From Candidatus Villigracilis saccharophilus (GTDB lineage: Bacteria; Chloroflexota; Anaerolineae; Anaerolineales; Villigracilaceae): 64,000 nucleotides of DNA. Within the stretch, counting starts at the first letter, position 1. Each line of letters starts with the position of its first letter. The position numbers were made by a program, and so were the translations under genes. This document shows, piece by piece, positions 1-8,814 of this stretch. The stretch covers positions 62,001 through 126,000 of the forward strand of contig JADJNA010000048.1 of NCBI GenBank assembly GCA_016709305.1. The letters run 5' to 3'. The notes beneath the pieces are model-generated. The model was not told where the DNA came from and did not search any database. It was given only the letters and a program-made list of their open reading frames with translations.

Positions 1-830
1 GAGAATTTTCAATGCCGTCAAGCCGGATTGTGTGCTGGTCTTTGGCGACACGAATTCAACCATTGGCTGGCGCCCTTGCCTCTGCCAAGGCGCAGATACC
101 GCTCGCGCATGTCGAGGCAGGTTTGAGATCATTTAACAGAGCGATGCCGGAAGAGATCAATCGTGTGTTGACCGATCATGTATCCGCGTTTTTGTTTTGT
201 CCAACCGATGCCGCAGTTGAAAATCTGGCGAAAGAGGGGATCACCCAGGCAGTCCACCGTGTTGGCGATGTGATGGCTGACGCGCTATTTTTTAATTTGA
301 AATTAGCGCGTGCAAAATCTAATATTATGGAACTGTTGGGTCTGGCAAAGGGCAGGTACGCGCTTGCCACGGTTCACCGCGCCGCGAACACAGATGATGC
401 GGACAATATGCGCTCGATCTTAAGGGCGTTTGGAGATCTGTCTTCACAGGTGGTTTTTCCTGTACATCCGCGCACGCGTAAAATGATGAACGAGTGGGGA
501 ATATCTGCGGGTTCTAATGTGTTGATGACCGACCCTGTCGGTTATTTCGATATGCTGGTTTTACAGGAAAACGCGAATTGTATTTTGACCGATTCGGGCG
601 GCGTGCAAAAAGAGGCGTATCTTGTGGGGGTGCGCTGTATTACTTTGCGTCAGGAGACCGAGTGGGTGGAAACGGTTGCCTCGGGTTGGAATCAACTTGC
701 CGGCGTGCAAGAAAAGAAAATCATCGATCTTTTTGAAAACTGGTTCCCGCGAGGTGTTCGTGTGCCGCTATATGGGGATGGTCATTCCGCTGAACAAATA
801 TTTAACATCCTTTCAGCTTCTCTGAAGTAA
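1..830 (+). CDS. UDP-GlcNAc/diacetamido-uronate 2-epimerase (WecB/WbpI family), 5'-truncated, frameshifted
   Basis: Non-hydrolysing UDP-sugar 2-epimerase that inverts C2 of a UDP-N-acetylhexosamine in the cytoplasm. The start lies before the window. Family landmarks are clear: GDTNST near base 45, HVEAGLRSF, PEEINR, VHRAAN and the C-terminal TDSGGVQKEA nucleotide-binding motif. These contain the conserved Glu and His residues of WecB-like enzymes. GDTNST is read in the frame starting at base 2, but everything from LAGALA (base 63) on is in the next frame, so one extra base lies near 60-63. The wlbA/wbpD/wbpE homologues downstream make the WbpI role (UDP-GlcNAc3NAcA to UDP-ManNAc3NAcA) likelier than plain WecB, but the residues do not decide this. 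An adenine-rich stop (TAA) ends it 20 bases before the next promoter. Confidence 0.85.
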   Translation, partial: EFSMPSSRIVCWSLATRIQPLAGALASAKAQIPLAHVEAGLRSFNRAMPEEINRVLTDHVSAFLFCPTDAAVENLAKEGITQAVHRVGDVMADALFFNLKLARAKSNIMELLGLAKGRYALATVHRAANTDDADNMRSILRAFGDLSSQVVFPVHPRTRKMMNEWGISAGSNVLMTDPVGYFDMLVLQENANCILTDSGGVQKEAYLVGVRCITLRQETEWVETVASGWNQLAGVQEKKIIDLFENWFPRGVRVPLYGDGHSAEQIFNILSASLK

Positions 831-850
831 AAGAATCCCAGTTTTTTCAC

Positions 851-879
851 TTGACAGGGATACCTATTTATGTGAGAAT
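851..879 (+). promoter_or_regulatory. Promoter of the first winged-helix regulator
   Basis: A perfect -35 hexamer TTGACA (851-856) is followed after 17 bases by GAGAAT (874-879), a 4/6 match to the -10 consensus with an extended TG-T just before it. It lies between the epimerase stop and the ATG at 903. The operator-like dyad at 878-891 overlaps its downstream edge. Confidence 0.6.
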
Positions 880-891
880 TCAAAAACTGAA
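878..891 (+). promoter_or_regulatory. Operator-like dyad, site 1 (ATTCA-AAA-ACTGAA)
   Basis: The dyad is ATTCA, three bases, ACTGAA, that is TTCA and TGAA half-sites five bases apart. Extended arms GAGAATTCA and TGAAAGCTC match in 7 of 9 positions. It begins on the last two bases of the -10 box and covers the predicted start of transcription, a typical repressor position. The same core occurs at 37239 and 58609. Confidence 0.55.
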
Positions 892-902
892 AGCTCAGAT
901 TA

Positions 903-1369
903 TGACAAAGATCAAACAACACGAATATACTCTTCTGAATGAAATTGCCCAGGATTCGCTTGTGACCCAGTCAAATTTATCGGATCGCCTGGGCATTGCA
1001 GTTGGCAGTGTCAATTGGTATATCAAGCGGCTTATCCATCGTGGCTGGGTCAAGGTTTCTCACCTTGACCGCACCCGCTTGAAATATGATTTGACTCCCG
1101 AAGGTATGGCGGTCTTTACACAGAGAGCCTTATCTTATGCGCGCGACTCTCTCAAAGTATATGGCGATTATCGCGAGAAGGCCAAAATGCTCGCCCTTGA
1201 TCTTAAGCAAAACGGTGTCAAGGATGTGTTTGTGGACGGGAACGACGAGATCATGGATATTCTGCGCTTGACTTGCATTGAGGCTGGTCTTCGTATCAGT
1301 GAAATCCCGAATGGCGTTGTGTTGAAAGTGGATGAGCGGGGATATCGAGTAGCTTCGATATCAGGCTGA
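903..1369 (+). CDS. Winged-helix DNA-binding regulator with C-terminal Rossmann-like domain
   Basis: A cytoplasmic transcription factor of about 155 residues. The N-terminal 70 residues form a MarR/ArsR-type winged helix (LLNEIAQDSLVTQSNLSDRL, then GSVNWYIKRLIHRGWVKV as recognition helix, and a wing ending in YDLTPEG). After a basic linker helix the C-terminal half reads DVFVDGNDEIMDILRLTC, which resembles the first strand and nucleotide-binding turn of a small Rossmann-like domain and may bind a ligand. The ATG at 903 is preferred over the TTG at 851, which lies inside the promoter. The protein is paralogous along its whole length to the one at 37274. Both genes carry the same operator-like dyad, so autoregulation is inferred. 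The effector is unknown. Confidence 0.85.
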
Positions 1370-1394
1370 TTTTATTCGGACTTGAAAGGATGAT

Positions 1395-2336
1395 ATGCCT
1401 AAAAATTTTGCTGTGATCGGTGTTGGCGGTTATATTGCGCCCCGCCATTTGCGCGCCATTCGTGATACGGGGAATCAATTGGTGGCGGCTGTGGACCCCA
1501 AGGATTCGGTTGGAGTACTGGATCAATATTCATTCGATGTAAAGTTTTTTACCGAGATCGAGCGCTTTGATCGTCATTTGGAAAAGTTACGCCGCGGCCC
1601 TATGGAAGACCGCGTCCATTTTGTTTCAGTCTGTTCCCCAAATTATCTGCACGATTCGCATTGCCGCCTCGCCTTGCGCGTTGGTGCGGATGTGATCTGC
1701 GAAAAGCCTCTGGTGATCAACCCGTGGAATTTCGACTCGCTCGAAGAGTTGGAATCCGAGACGAAGCACCGCATCCATACGATCTTGCAGCTGCGCGTGC
1801 ACCCGGAGTTGATCAAGCTCAAGCAGACTCTGCAAGAACAGGGCGGTCAGCATGATGTGGAACTTACCTACATTACAAGCCGCGGTCCCTGGTATCAGGT
1901 CTCATGGAAGGGGCATGAGGATAAATCGGGCGGCGTGGCCACCAATATTGGCGTGCATTTCTTCGATCTTTTGTTGTGGTTATTCGGTTCTGTGCATGGA
2001 ATTAAGGTATATCATTCAGATGAAAGCCGTATGTCTGGTTTCATTGAGTTGGAACATGCGCGTGTGCGCTGGTTTCTGTCGGTGGATAAAAACGATCTGC
2101 CGTTTTCTGCAAAAGCTGGTGGCAAGACGACGTTTCGTTCCATTACAGTGGATGGAAAAGAGATCGAATTTTCAGAAGGCTTTACAGACTTGCATACCCG
2201 CGTTTATGAAGAGACATTGGCTGGCCGGGGATTTGGGATCAAGGATGCGCGTCCATCCATTGATTTGACTTATGCCATTCGCTCCGCTGAAATTTCACCG
2301 AAGGATGAATTGATGCATCCGCTTTTGAAGAAGTAG
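1395..2336 (+). CDS. wlbA: UDP-N-acetylglucosaminuronate 3-dehydrogenase (WlbA/WbpB-like, Gfo/Idh/MocA)
   Basis: NAD-dependent oxidoreductase of 313 residues. WlbA/WbpB oxidises C3 of UDP-GlcNAcA so that the aminotransferase WbpE can add an amino group. The N-terminal Rossmann motif is GVGGYIAPRHLRAI (about residues 8-21). The family motif CEKPLVINPWN (about 98-108) holds the catalytic-pocket Lys and Pro, and HxxDLLLW-type residues follow near 190. Length and N-terminus are typical of WlbA. It lies 26 bases after the regulator and 5 bases before the WbpD-like gene. The UDP-GlcNAc 6-dehydrogenase (WbpA) that would supply the substrate is not in the window and is probably upstream. Confidence 0.85.
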   Translation: MPKNFAVIGVGGYIAPRHLRAIRDTGNQLVAAVDPKDSVGVLDQYSFDVKFFTEIERFDRHLEKLRRGPMEDRVHFVSVCSPNYLHDSHCRLALRVGADVICEKPLVINPWNFDSLEELESETKHRIHTILQLRVHPELIKLKQTLQEQGGQHDVELTYITSRGPWYQVSWKGHEDKSGGVATNIGVHFFDLLLWLFGSVHGIKVYHSDESRMSGFIELEHARVRWFLSVDKNDLPFSAKAGGKTTFRSITVDGKEIEFSEGFTDLHTRVYEETLAGRGFGIKDARPSIDLTYAIRSAEISPKDELMHPLLKK

Positions 2337-2341
2337 TTGCC

Positions 2342-2920
2342 ATGTCAGATTATTTTGTTCATGAATCCAGTTATGTAGATGAAGGCGCGGAGATCGGCGC
2401 GGGTACGAAGATATGGCATTTTTGCCACATCATGCCCGGCGCGAAGATCGGCGAGCGTTGTAACATCGGTCAGAATGTATTGGTCTCGTCTGGCGTGAGG
2501 CTGGGAAATAATGTGAAGATCCAAAATAATGTTTCACTTTATACCGGTGTTATCGTTGAAGACGATGTGTTTTTAGGGCCTTCGATGGTGTTTACGAATG
2601 TTATTAATCCACGCAGCCATGTCAGTCGAAAAGATGAATATAAGACCACGCTGGTCCGCAGGGGCGCATCCATTGGCGCGAACGCGACCATTGTGTGCGG
2701 TACAACGCTGGGGCGGTATTGTTTTGTCGGCGCGGGCGCAGTGGTGACGAAGGATGTGCCGGATTACGCGCTCGTCTATGGGTCGCCGGCGCGCCTGCGC
2801 GGGTGGATGTGTCAGTGCGGCGAGCAGTTGAAATTTGAGGGTGATCGCGCAGTCTGCCAAAACTGCGGCGATGCTTATAGAAAGCAGGATCAGGTTGTCG
2901 GTCCGGAAAGAGGCGAGTGA
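2342..2920 (+). CDS. wbpD: UDP-2-acetamido-3-amino-uronate N-acetyltransferase (WbpD/WlbB-like)
   Basis: Left-handed beta-helix acetyltransferase of 192 residues that would transfer acetyl from acetyl-CoA to the 3-amino group made by the next enzyme. Hexapeptide repeats run from about residue 10 to 145 (GAEIGAGTKIWHF, GERCNIGQNV, GRYCFVGAGAVV). The active-site-type stretch VFTNVINPRSH follows, near residue 80. The C-terminus carries a small zinc-ribbon-like CxCG...CxxCG pair (about residues 158-178), known from some members of this family. The stop overlaps the start of the aminotransferase (GTGATGA), which indicates translational coupling. Confidence 0.87.
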   Translation: MSDYFVHESSYVDEGAEIGAGTKIWHFCHIMPGAKIGERCNIGQNVLVSSGVRLGNNVKIQNNVSLYTGVIVEDDVFLGPSMVFTNVINPRSHVSRKDEYKTTLVRRGASIGANATIVCGTTLGRYCFVGAGAVVTKDVPDYALVYGSPARLRGWMCQCGEQLKFEGDRAVCQNCGDAYRKQDQVVGPERGE

Positions 2921-4018
2921 TGATTTCATTGGTTGATCTAACAGCGCAGTATCATTCCATTAAGGAAGAAATTGATTCGGCTGTATTATCCACATTAGAG
3001 TCTGGACATTTTATTCTTGGGCCGCAGGTGGTGAAGTTTGAGGAAAGCATCGCGGCGTATCTTGGCGTGAACCATGCGATCGGACTGGCTTCAGGAACAG
3101 ATGCTTTGGTGCTTGCGTTGCGTGCATTGAATATTGGCACAGGCGATGAGGTGATCATTCCGGCGTATACGTTTTTTGCAACCGCGGGCACGGTAATGTC
3201 GGTTGGCGCGCAGCCGGTGTTCGTGGATGTTGACCCGCAGAGTTATCAGATCGATGTGAGTAAGATCAGATCTGCGATCACGCCGAAGACGAAGGCGATC
3301 ATCCCTGTGCATTTGTACGGCCACCCGGCTGAGATGGATCCAATTCTTGAAATTGCACGCGAGAATCATTTGAAGGTGATCGAAGATAACGCGCAGGGAC
3401 TCGGCGCGGAATATCTTGGCAGGAAAACGGGTTCGTTTGGTGATATAGCCTGTTTGAGCTTCTTCCCCACGAAAAATTTGGGTGCATTCGGTGATGCGGG
3501 CATGGTGGTGACAAATGACCCGGCGCTTGCAGAACGGATGCGGATGCTGCGCACGCACGGCTGGAAGAAAAAATATTATTCGGAGGAAGTTGGCTACAAC
3601 AGCCGGCTGGATGCGCTGCAGGCTGCGATCCTGCAAGCCAAGTTCCCGCATTTGGATTCGTGGAATGAGAAGCGCCGTGAATTGGCTCATCGGTATAACG
3701 AAAAGCTTGGTTCTTCAGGCATTGTGATTCCGGTGGAGCGCGAGTGGGGGAAGCATGTACCACTTGTATATTGCCCGCTCGGAAAAACGTGATGCGTTGC
3801 AGGCTTTCTTGAAACAGGAGGGGATCGCTTCGGAAGTGTATTATCCCTTGCCTCCGCACTTGGCTACACCTTGCCGAAAACTTGGATATAAGGAAGGTGA
3901 TTTTCCTCATGCTGAAAAAGCTTCACGCGAGACGTTCGCGCTTCCGCTCTACCCGGAATTGTCGCTGTCTCAACAGGATGAAGTGGTTGATGCTGTGAAG
4001 GAATTTTTTGGAAAATAA
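2917..4018 (+). CDS. wbpE: UDP-2-acetamido-3-keto-uronate aminotransferase (WbpE/WlbC-like, DegT/DnrJ family), frameshifted
   Basis: PLP-dependent sugar aminotransferase that would transfer an amino group to C3 of the keto-uronate made by WlbA. DegT-family hallmarks are present: SGTDALVLALRAL, VHLYGHPAEMD, EDNAQGLGAEY (PLP-ring Asp), and SFFPTKNLGAFGDAG with the Schiff-base Lys. The reading frame breaks near 3758: the text up to WGKHV is in one frame and YHLYIARSEKRDAL through the C-terminus (SEVYYPLPPH, FALPLYPELS) is in another. One missing base would restore a normal product of about 366 residues. As written, the protein ends at 3792. Either a sequencing error or a true disabling mutation explains this. 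Confidence 0.85.
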
Positions 4019-4171
4019 CATCATGCTGTCGATTTTTGATTACCTGCAAAAGATCATCAGCTACCAAAAGCTGGACCAGCTGGTTTCCGATTTGGAGTTT
4101 TGGCGTACCCGCAGACAACTCAAGATAAAGTGCTGTTCGTGTAAAGAATATCTCGATCTGAGCTTTATGCC
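4019..4171 (+). other. Short gap with an unrecognised 48-codon ORF
   Basis: Bases 4023-4169 read as a 48-codon ORF beginning MLSIFDYLQKII. It has no recognisable domain and no clear ribosome site. In the frame of the downstream glycosyltransferase, the stretch before its first ATG reads KVLFV, a TAA stop at about 4133, then RISRSELYAM. This looks like the true N-terminus of that glycosyltransferase with a nonsense codon. I favour the second reading, so the small ORF is probably not a gene. Confidence 0.3.
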
Positions 4172-5015
4172 ATGATTAGATTTTTGAAGAAAAATTACAC
4201 GAATGTAGATTATATTGGTTTTTCACCGGTGGAGCGGCCAAGAGAGAACCCGGGCCTTTCGTCAAAGAAGCTCTTTAAGAAACTGTCCGATTTCAAGCCT
4301 GATATTGTGTTTACATACGAGAAGATTTTGTCGATTGGTGAAGTGGATCATATCGTGCGTGCAGGAATTAAGCTTGTAACCAATACCTGTGGTGTACATA
4401 CCTTTTCCTATGGCGGTACACGCTCGCAGACGGAGGCGATGGAACAGCTTCGTAAACACTCTTTGTATTTGATATCCCATGCCCCTCATATCCCAACGCT
4501 TATTAAGGAGGGAGTGAGCGTAAGAGAATTTCCGTTTTGGTACGAGCCGGAATGGTTCCGCCCACTGGATATTCCCAAACTCCATGATATTCTTTTTTTG
4601 GGCGACATTGTGACGCCGTTGAATTCGAATCGGATGGAGTTGATACGGTTCCTATCTCAGGAATATAAGATCACCCTTGTATCGGATCATGACCCGAAAC
4701 TACCCAATGTGGTTTGCATCGGGAGTACCCCAAATCCTCACAAGTTGAATCTTTGGATCAATCAGTCCAAACTTGTGCTTGGTTCTGATAAATTAGGCAA
4801 CATCCAGGGTGGGGGGGATTTTCAAGGATGGTATTTCGGTGTATCACATGGGGCGGCTTGTTATTTGGTGGAGAAGCATCTGGAAATTGAAAAGAGATTT
4901 AAGGATGGCGAGGAACTTGTCCTGGGATGATGGTGCTTGTTATGGGTATTTGTCCGTTGCGAAACAATGGTTGACCAGACGAGACTTTTTTGTGGCCGTG
5001 TTATGTTTTGGCTAA
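4172..5015 (+). CDS. Glycosyltransferase (CgeB/GT4-like), probably disrupted at both ends
   Basis: The predicted protein resembles CgeB-type spore-maturation glycosyltransferases: an N-terminal Rossmann half with FKPDIVFTYEKIL and a C-terminal half with HDILFLGDIVTP, SDKLGN and a GWYFGVSHGAACYLV stretch before GEELVL. No membrane segments are seen. The N-terminus seems to extend upstream past an in-frame TAA near 4133. At the C-terminus the frame closes with TGA at 4928, while the sense continues as WDDGACYGYLSVAKQWL in the next frame to 5015; one missing base near 4923 would join them. The sugar is unknown. Probably a broken or mis-sequenced gene. Confidence 0.6.
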
Positions 5016-5030
5016 TGGAGAAAAATATAA

Positions 5031-5884
5031 ATGGTGATGACACACTGTTATTTGATTTATTCCACTGCCATGATGACCTATGTGGAGTTTTATTTTGATG
5101 ACATGGCACGTTTTCACCCTGTTGTGCCATTAGTTAATATCATTCTGGTAGTTAGCCAGGTTAATCTGTTTAGCAAAGCTGATATGTTGGCATTGAGTCT
5201 TTTGCGTTGGCGTGCTGAAAGTTCAGGTCATCTTAAGGTGATAGAGATTATCCTTAAAGGCAATATAGGCAGAGACTTTAGTTCGGTCAAATGCGGTCTT
5301 AACTTGTTACAAAATAGAGCAAAGATAGATGTTCCATCATGGTTCGTAATCGCAGCTCTTACGGCCCGACTAAAAATTGGTAAATTTTCCCGGCAGTACT
5401 AAAATTCCAAGATACGGGATTGGTGGGTGCGATATCGTTGAAAGGGCACCCTTCTATGGCCAACCCGGAAGGTGCGACAGTGCAGTCTTATTGTTATTTT
5501 AGCCGCTGGAAGCAGCTTGAAACCTGGTAGATGATTTTCCCGGAGTGCAAAGCTTGAACAGGATTCCGGGTATCGGGCGGCGAAATTGAATTAAGCAAAC
5601 GTATTATGAATAACGGCTTGTATATTTCATGTCTTAATTGGCCAGAGGTAGTGTTTGATTCGTCAATGTTGAATCGTACGTTAAATTTCGAATACGGTTC
5701 GGTGGAAAATAAAAAGAAGATTCCGTTTCGTTATAAAATACACCGAAAGTCATTTCGCCGTCCTAGAGGTTTGTTGCTTGGTTTTATGTGGATATTTTTT
5801 ATGCGATTGTTGGGCTTTACTCAACAATATCTGCAACTCGGGTTCTTCAAAGGAAATTTCCTTCGGTTGTATGACTATGATTAA
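5031..5884 (+). pseudogene. Degraded RgpF-like (rhamnan synthesis F) glycosyltransferase
   Basis: Bases 5031-5335 encode a piece with the RgpF signature NIGRDFSSVKCGLNLL. The match then moves to another frame at 5342 (VRNRSSYGPTKNW) and stays in it to 5884 (GEIELSKRIMNNGLYIS, then a basic tail). That single frame is interrupted by TAA at 5381, TAG at 5528 and TGA at 5555. Each is one C-to-T change away from a Gln or Arg codon. RgpF proteins add rhamnose or other sugars to polysaccharide backbones. With a frameshift plus three stops this is a remnant. It fills the otherwise gene-free stretch before the first ABC permease. Confidence 0.65.
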
Positions 5885-5904
5885 TTGTTGTTTACTTTGT
5901 TGCA

Positions 5905-6744
5905 GAAAAAAAATGGACTCTGATCATTCGTCCTCAACGAGCATGGTGGGATCTGCAGTTGGGAGAGATCTGGCGGTATCGCGACTTGATTTTATTGTTC
6001 GTCTGGCGCGATTTTGTCGCATATTACAAACAGACGATTCTTGGTCCATTGTGGTACCTGATCCAGCCGATCCTGACTACTGTGGTTTTTACCGTGATCT
6101 TTGGGAACATTGCAAAACTTCCCACGGATGGGCTTCCCCCTTTCCTATTTTATCTGGCTGGCAACACGGTCTGGGTGTATTTTTCCACATGCGTTACCAG
6201 CACTTCAGATACCTTTGCTGGAAATGCAGCCGTCTTTGGAAAAGTTTATTTCCCCCGCTTGAGCGTTCCGATCTCGATCGTGATTTCCAATCTCATTGCT
6301 TTTGGAATCCGACTGGGTGTCTTTTTGGCATTTTTGGTGTATGTTATGTTGAAATGCGCTGAGGTGCAGGTCACCTGGTGGGCGTTACTTTTGCCCGTCT
6401 TGTTGATCATTATGGCTGGCTTGGGGCTGGGCTTTGGGATTATTATCTCATCCATGACAACCAAGTATCGTGACCTTCAGCAACTTGTCGGGTTTGGGGT
6501 GCAGTTAATGATGTACGGTACACCGGTGATCTATCCGCTTTCCAGTGTGGATGCGGGATTGAGGTGGCTGCTTTTATTAAACCCCATGACCCCTGTCGTG
6601 GAGGTCTTCCGCTTCGCATTTTTAGGTACGAGCGCGCTGGAGCCTGTCTATTTGGCTTACAGCTTTTTTTGTATGTTGACAGCGCTTGTGATCGGGATCG
6701 TGGCGTTCAATCACGTCGAAAACACATTTATGGATACGGTGTAA
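5905..6744 (+). CDS. wzm: ABC-2 polysaccharide exporter permease (Wzm-like), first copy
   Basis: Membrane component of an O-antigen/teichoic-acid type ABC exporter. About six hydrophobic segments follow the cytoplasmic amphipathic start LGEIWRYRDLILLFVWRDF, and the family motif YKQTILGPLWYLIQP is present. The second copy at 39868 has the same layout. Homology begins before the first permitted start (TTG at 5959): the in-frame residues WTLIIRPQRAWWDLQ from about 5914 are typical Wzm N-terminal sequence. No ATG, GTG or TTG occurs between them and the stop at 5878. An eight-A run at 5906-5913 is a likely place for a lost or gained base. Partner Wzt follows after 2 bases. Confidence 0.85.
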   Translation, partial: EKKWTLIIRPQRAWWDLQLGEIWRYRDLILLFVWRDFVAYYKQTILGPLWYLIQPILTTVVFTVIFGNIAKLPTDGLPPFLFYLAGNTVWVYFSTCVTSTSDTFAGNAAVFGKVYFPRLSVPISIVISNLIAFGIRLGVFLAFLVYVMLKCAEVQVTWWALLLPVLLIIMAGLGLGFGIIISSMTTKYRDLQQLVGFGVQLMMYGTPVIYPLSSVDAGLRWLLLLNPMTPVVEVFRFAFLGTSALEPVYLAYSFFCMLTALVIGIVAFNHVENTFMDTV

Positions 6745-6746
6745 CA

Positions 6747-7870
6747 ATGTCTGATATTGCGATCTCGATCGAAAATGTATCCAAAAGCTACCGTCTGGGA
6801 GTGATCGGTACCGGAACCTTTTATGGCGATCTCAAGCGGTGGTGGGCGCGCCAATTGGGGAAACCGGACCCCTATCTTAAACTCGGGCAGGTTGATCATG
6901 GCAACCGCGATGGTCAGACCATTTGGGCTGTTAAGGATGTGAATATTTCCATTAAACAAGGGGAGGCTGTGGGCATCATCGGACGAAATGGAGCCGGGAA
7001 GAGTACCTTACTGAAGATCCTTTCGCGGGTGACGGCTCCCACAGAGGGTGTGATCAAGGTCAATGGACGGATTGCAAGCCTGCTCGAAGTTGGAACCGGC
7101 TTTCACTCTCAATTGACAGGCAGGGAAAATATCTACCTTAATGGCGCGATCAATGGCATGACTCGCGATGAAGTAAAGCGAAAAATGGATGAGATCGTGG
7201 CGTTCTCCGGTGTGGAACAATTCATCGATACGCCCGTAAAACGGTATTCAAGCGGTATGTATATCCGCCTTGCCTTTTCTGTCGCCGCCCACCTGGATCC
7301 TGATATTTTGGTGGTGGATGAAGTTCTGGCTGTGGGTGATAGGGCACTCAGAACGAAGCGATCCGAAACTACGTGGATAGCGTCAATAAGCCGGATGTGT
7401 TTTTGTCCGACCTATCCTTGCGCCCCGGATCGGGGCAGATCCGGATTACCAATGCATATCTCAGGGATGCGGAAGGGCATCCGCTTAATGCGGCGCAGTC
7501 GGGTCAGGAAATTTTTGTTTGTCTGCGGTATAAGGCCAACAAAAATTATACAGGCGGGGCGGTTAAGACCGGCATCATCGTGTACGATCAGCAGGGCATC
7601 GCCATTTTTACCCATGCAAGCATTATTCAGGGAATTGAATTTAGAAAGGTGCCGGAGGAAGGCGCTTTTATTTGCCGCATTCCGCGCCTGCCATTGCCTG
7701 CTTCCAATTATTTTGTTGAATGTTCTGTAAAAGTTGATAATGAATACTCTGACCGGGTTGAAAATGTCATGAACCTTGAGGTTATTCATGGCGACTTCTT
7801 TGGAACCGGTTTCTTCCCGGGTGAACGCCAGACCATGTGCCTGGTGGATGGCGAATGGTCGCTTGAGTAA
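6747..7870 (+). pseudogene. wzt: ABC exporter ATPase (Wzt-like), first copy, internal deletion
   Basis: Nucleotide-binding subunit of the exporter. Walker A (GRNGAGKSTLL), the Wzt region LLEVGTGFHSQLTGRENIYL, signature YSSGM and Walker B ILVVDEVLAVGD are intact. Directly after VGD (about 7340) the sequence jumps to GTQNEAIRNYVDSV in another frame (from 7343). It then reads a complete carbohydrate-binding C-terminal domain to 7870. Compared with the intact copy at 40713, roughly 50 residues are missing, including the D-loop end and the switch His (SHN). A gene in this state cannot make a working single-chain ATPase. The ATG at 6747 is clear. Confidence 0.8.
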
Positions 7871-7890
7871 ATCGTGTTGACCGAGGTGTG

Positions 7891-8784
7891 ATGAAGATAG
7901 CGATCTACTGCCCGCTTGGTCCGCTGGATCAATTTGGCTATCAATATAATCATAAGGTAACCGTGGAGAGTTTTTGCTCCCTTGCAGACCGTGTTTACCT
8001 TGTTTCCACCTCTCGCAGTGCCTATGGCTTTGCAGGCCTGTCTGCCTTGTCCGACAAGATCAGCCTGCTTTCAGACGAGCGGACATGGTTCCAAGTGGGC
8101 GATCAAGGACAGGAAGTCTTTGATGCCTGGAAACCCTGCGGACCGAATGCTAATATTGCTGTCGCTCAAGCCCGTGCAGAGGGACTGGACTGCATCATCA
8201 CCATGCATGTCAACCAGTATGTGCCAGCCCAGGCTGTGAACGAAATAAAAAAAGATTGTGCAGATATGCTTGAGGAAGCGCGCCCCTACACATGGCTTTA
8301 TCGGCGCTATCAATTGGCAGATCGTCTCTTTCATACGGATGTCCGCTTGCCCTGGATCCTAAACCTGCGATTGCCGCCTTCGTTCGAGTTCGGTATCGAC
8401 TCGATCAAAGATGAAAATACAGGAGAGTATCTTCCCATGGAGTTTGATGATTTCCGATCCCGAAACCGCAGCGCGATTGTTGATGCAGGTATGGAGTTGG
8501 AGATTGACGACCTCGTCAATGTCAGGAAATTCACCCGTAATTACATCGAACTCCGTCCATATATGACTGAGACCTACAACTGGGAGGAATATCAATCCTA
8601 CTATGCCGAGAAATTCAAAACTAAATCATTGTCAAACGATTCACTGGACGAACTTGGCAAAAGATTATTTCAAAATACACGCGAGAGTTTTGTCAGTCGC
8701 GTTGTTCTGCGTGAATATATGCGGTCTAGAAGCATCATGGAAAGGCTGCGAAAATTTTGGCGCAAATCCTTTAAAGGTAGGTAA
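7891..8784 (+). CDS. Uncharacterised protein of the glycan locus
   Basis: About 297 residues; ATG at 7891 with GAGGTG a few bases upstream. I do not recognise a named family. The start (MKIAIYCPLGPLDQFGYQYN) resembles a Rossmann-type first strand as in glycosyltransferases, and TMHVNQYVPAQAVNEI is also strand-helix-like. No membrane segment is seen and the C-terminus is strongly basic (SRSIMERLRKFWRKSFKG). It lies between the first ABC exporter and a run of methyltransferases and glycosyltransferases, so a role in building the same glycan is likely. A glycosyltransferase is only one possibility. Confidence 0.55.
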   Translation: MKIAIYCPLGPLDQFGYQYNHKVTVESFCSLADRVYLVSTSRSAYGFAGLSALSDKISLLSDERTWFQVGDQGQEVFDAWKPCGPNANIAVAQARAEGLDCIITMHVNQYVPAQAVNEIKKDCADMLEEARPYTWLYRRYQLADRLFHTDVRLPWILNLRLPPSFEFGIDSIKDENTGEYLPMEFDDFRSRNRSAIVDAGMELEIDDLVNVRKFTRNYIELRPYMTETYNWEEYQSYYAEKFKTKSLSNDSLDELGKRLFQNTRESFVSRVVLREYMRSRSIMERLRKFWRKSFKGR

Positions 8785-8814
8785 GAGCAACCACCCTTGC
8801 AAGGTAGAATTCGC

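Noticed and set aside
2986..2994. A further perfect TTATCCACA
   Set aside because: A single copy inside the aminotransferase gene. One isolated match in 64 kb is expected by chance.
3091..3910. Long - strand ORFs opposite the WbpE-like gene
   Set aside because: They follow the codon pattern of the + strand gene, show no family residues and have no start signals. Shadows.
4930..5900. Mobile element in the gene-poor gap
   Set aside because: No transposase, terminal repeats or target duplication. The gap is explained by RgpF-like remnants.
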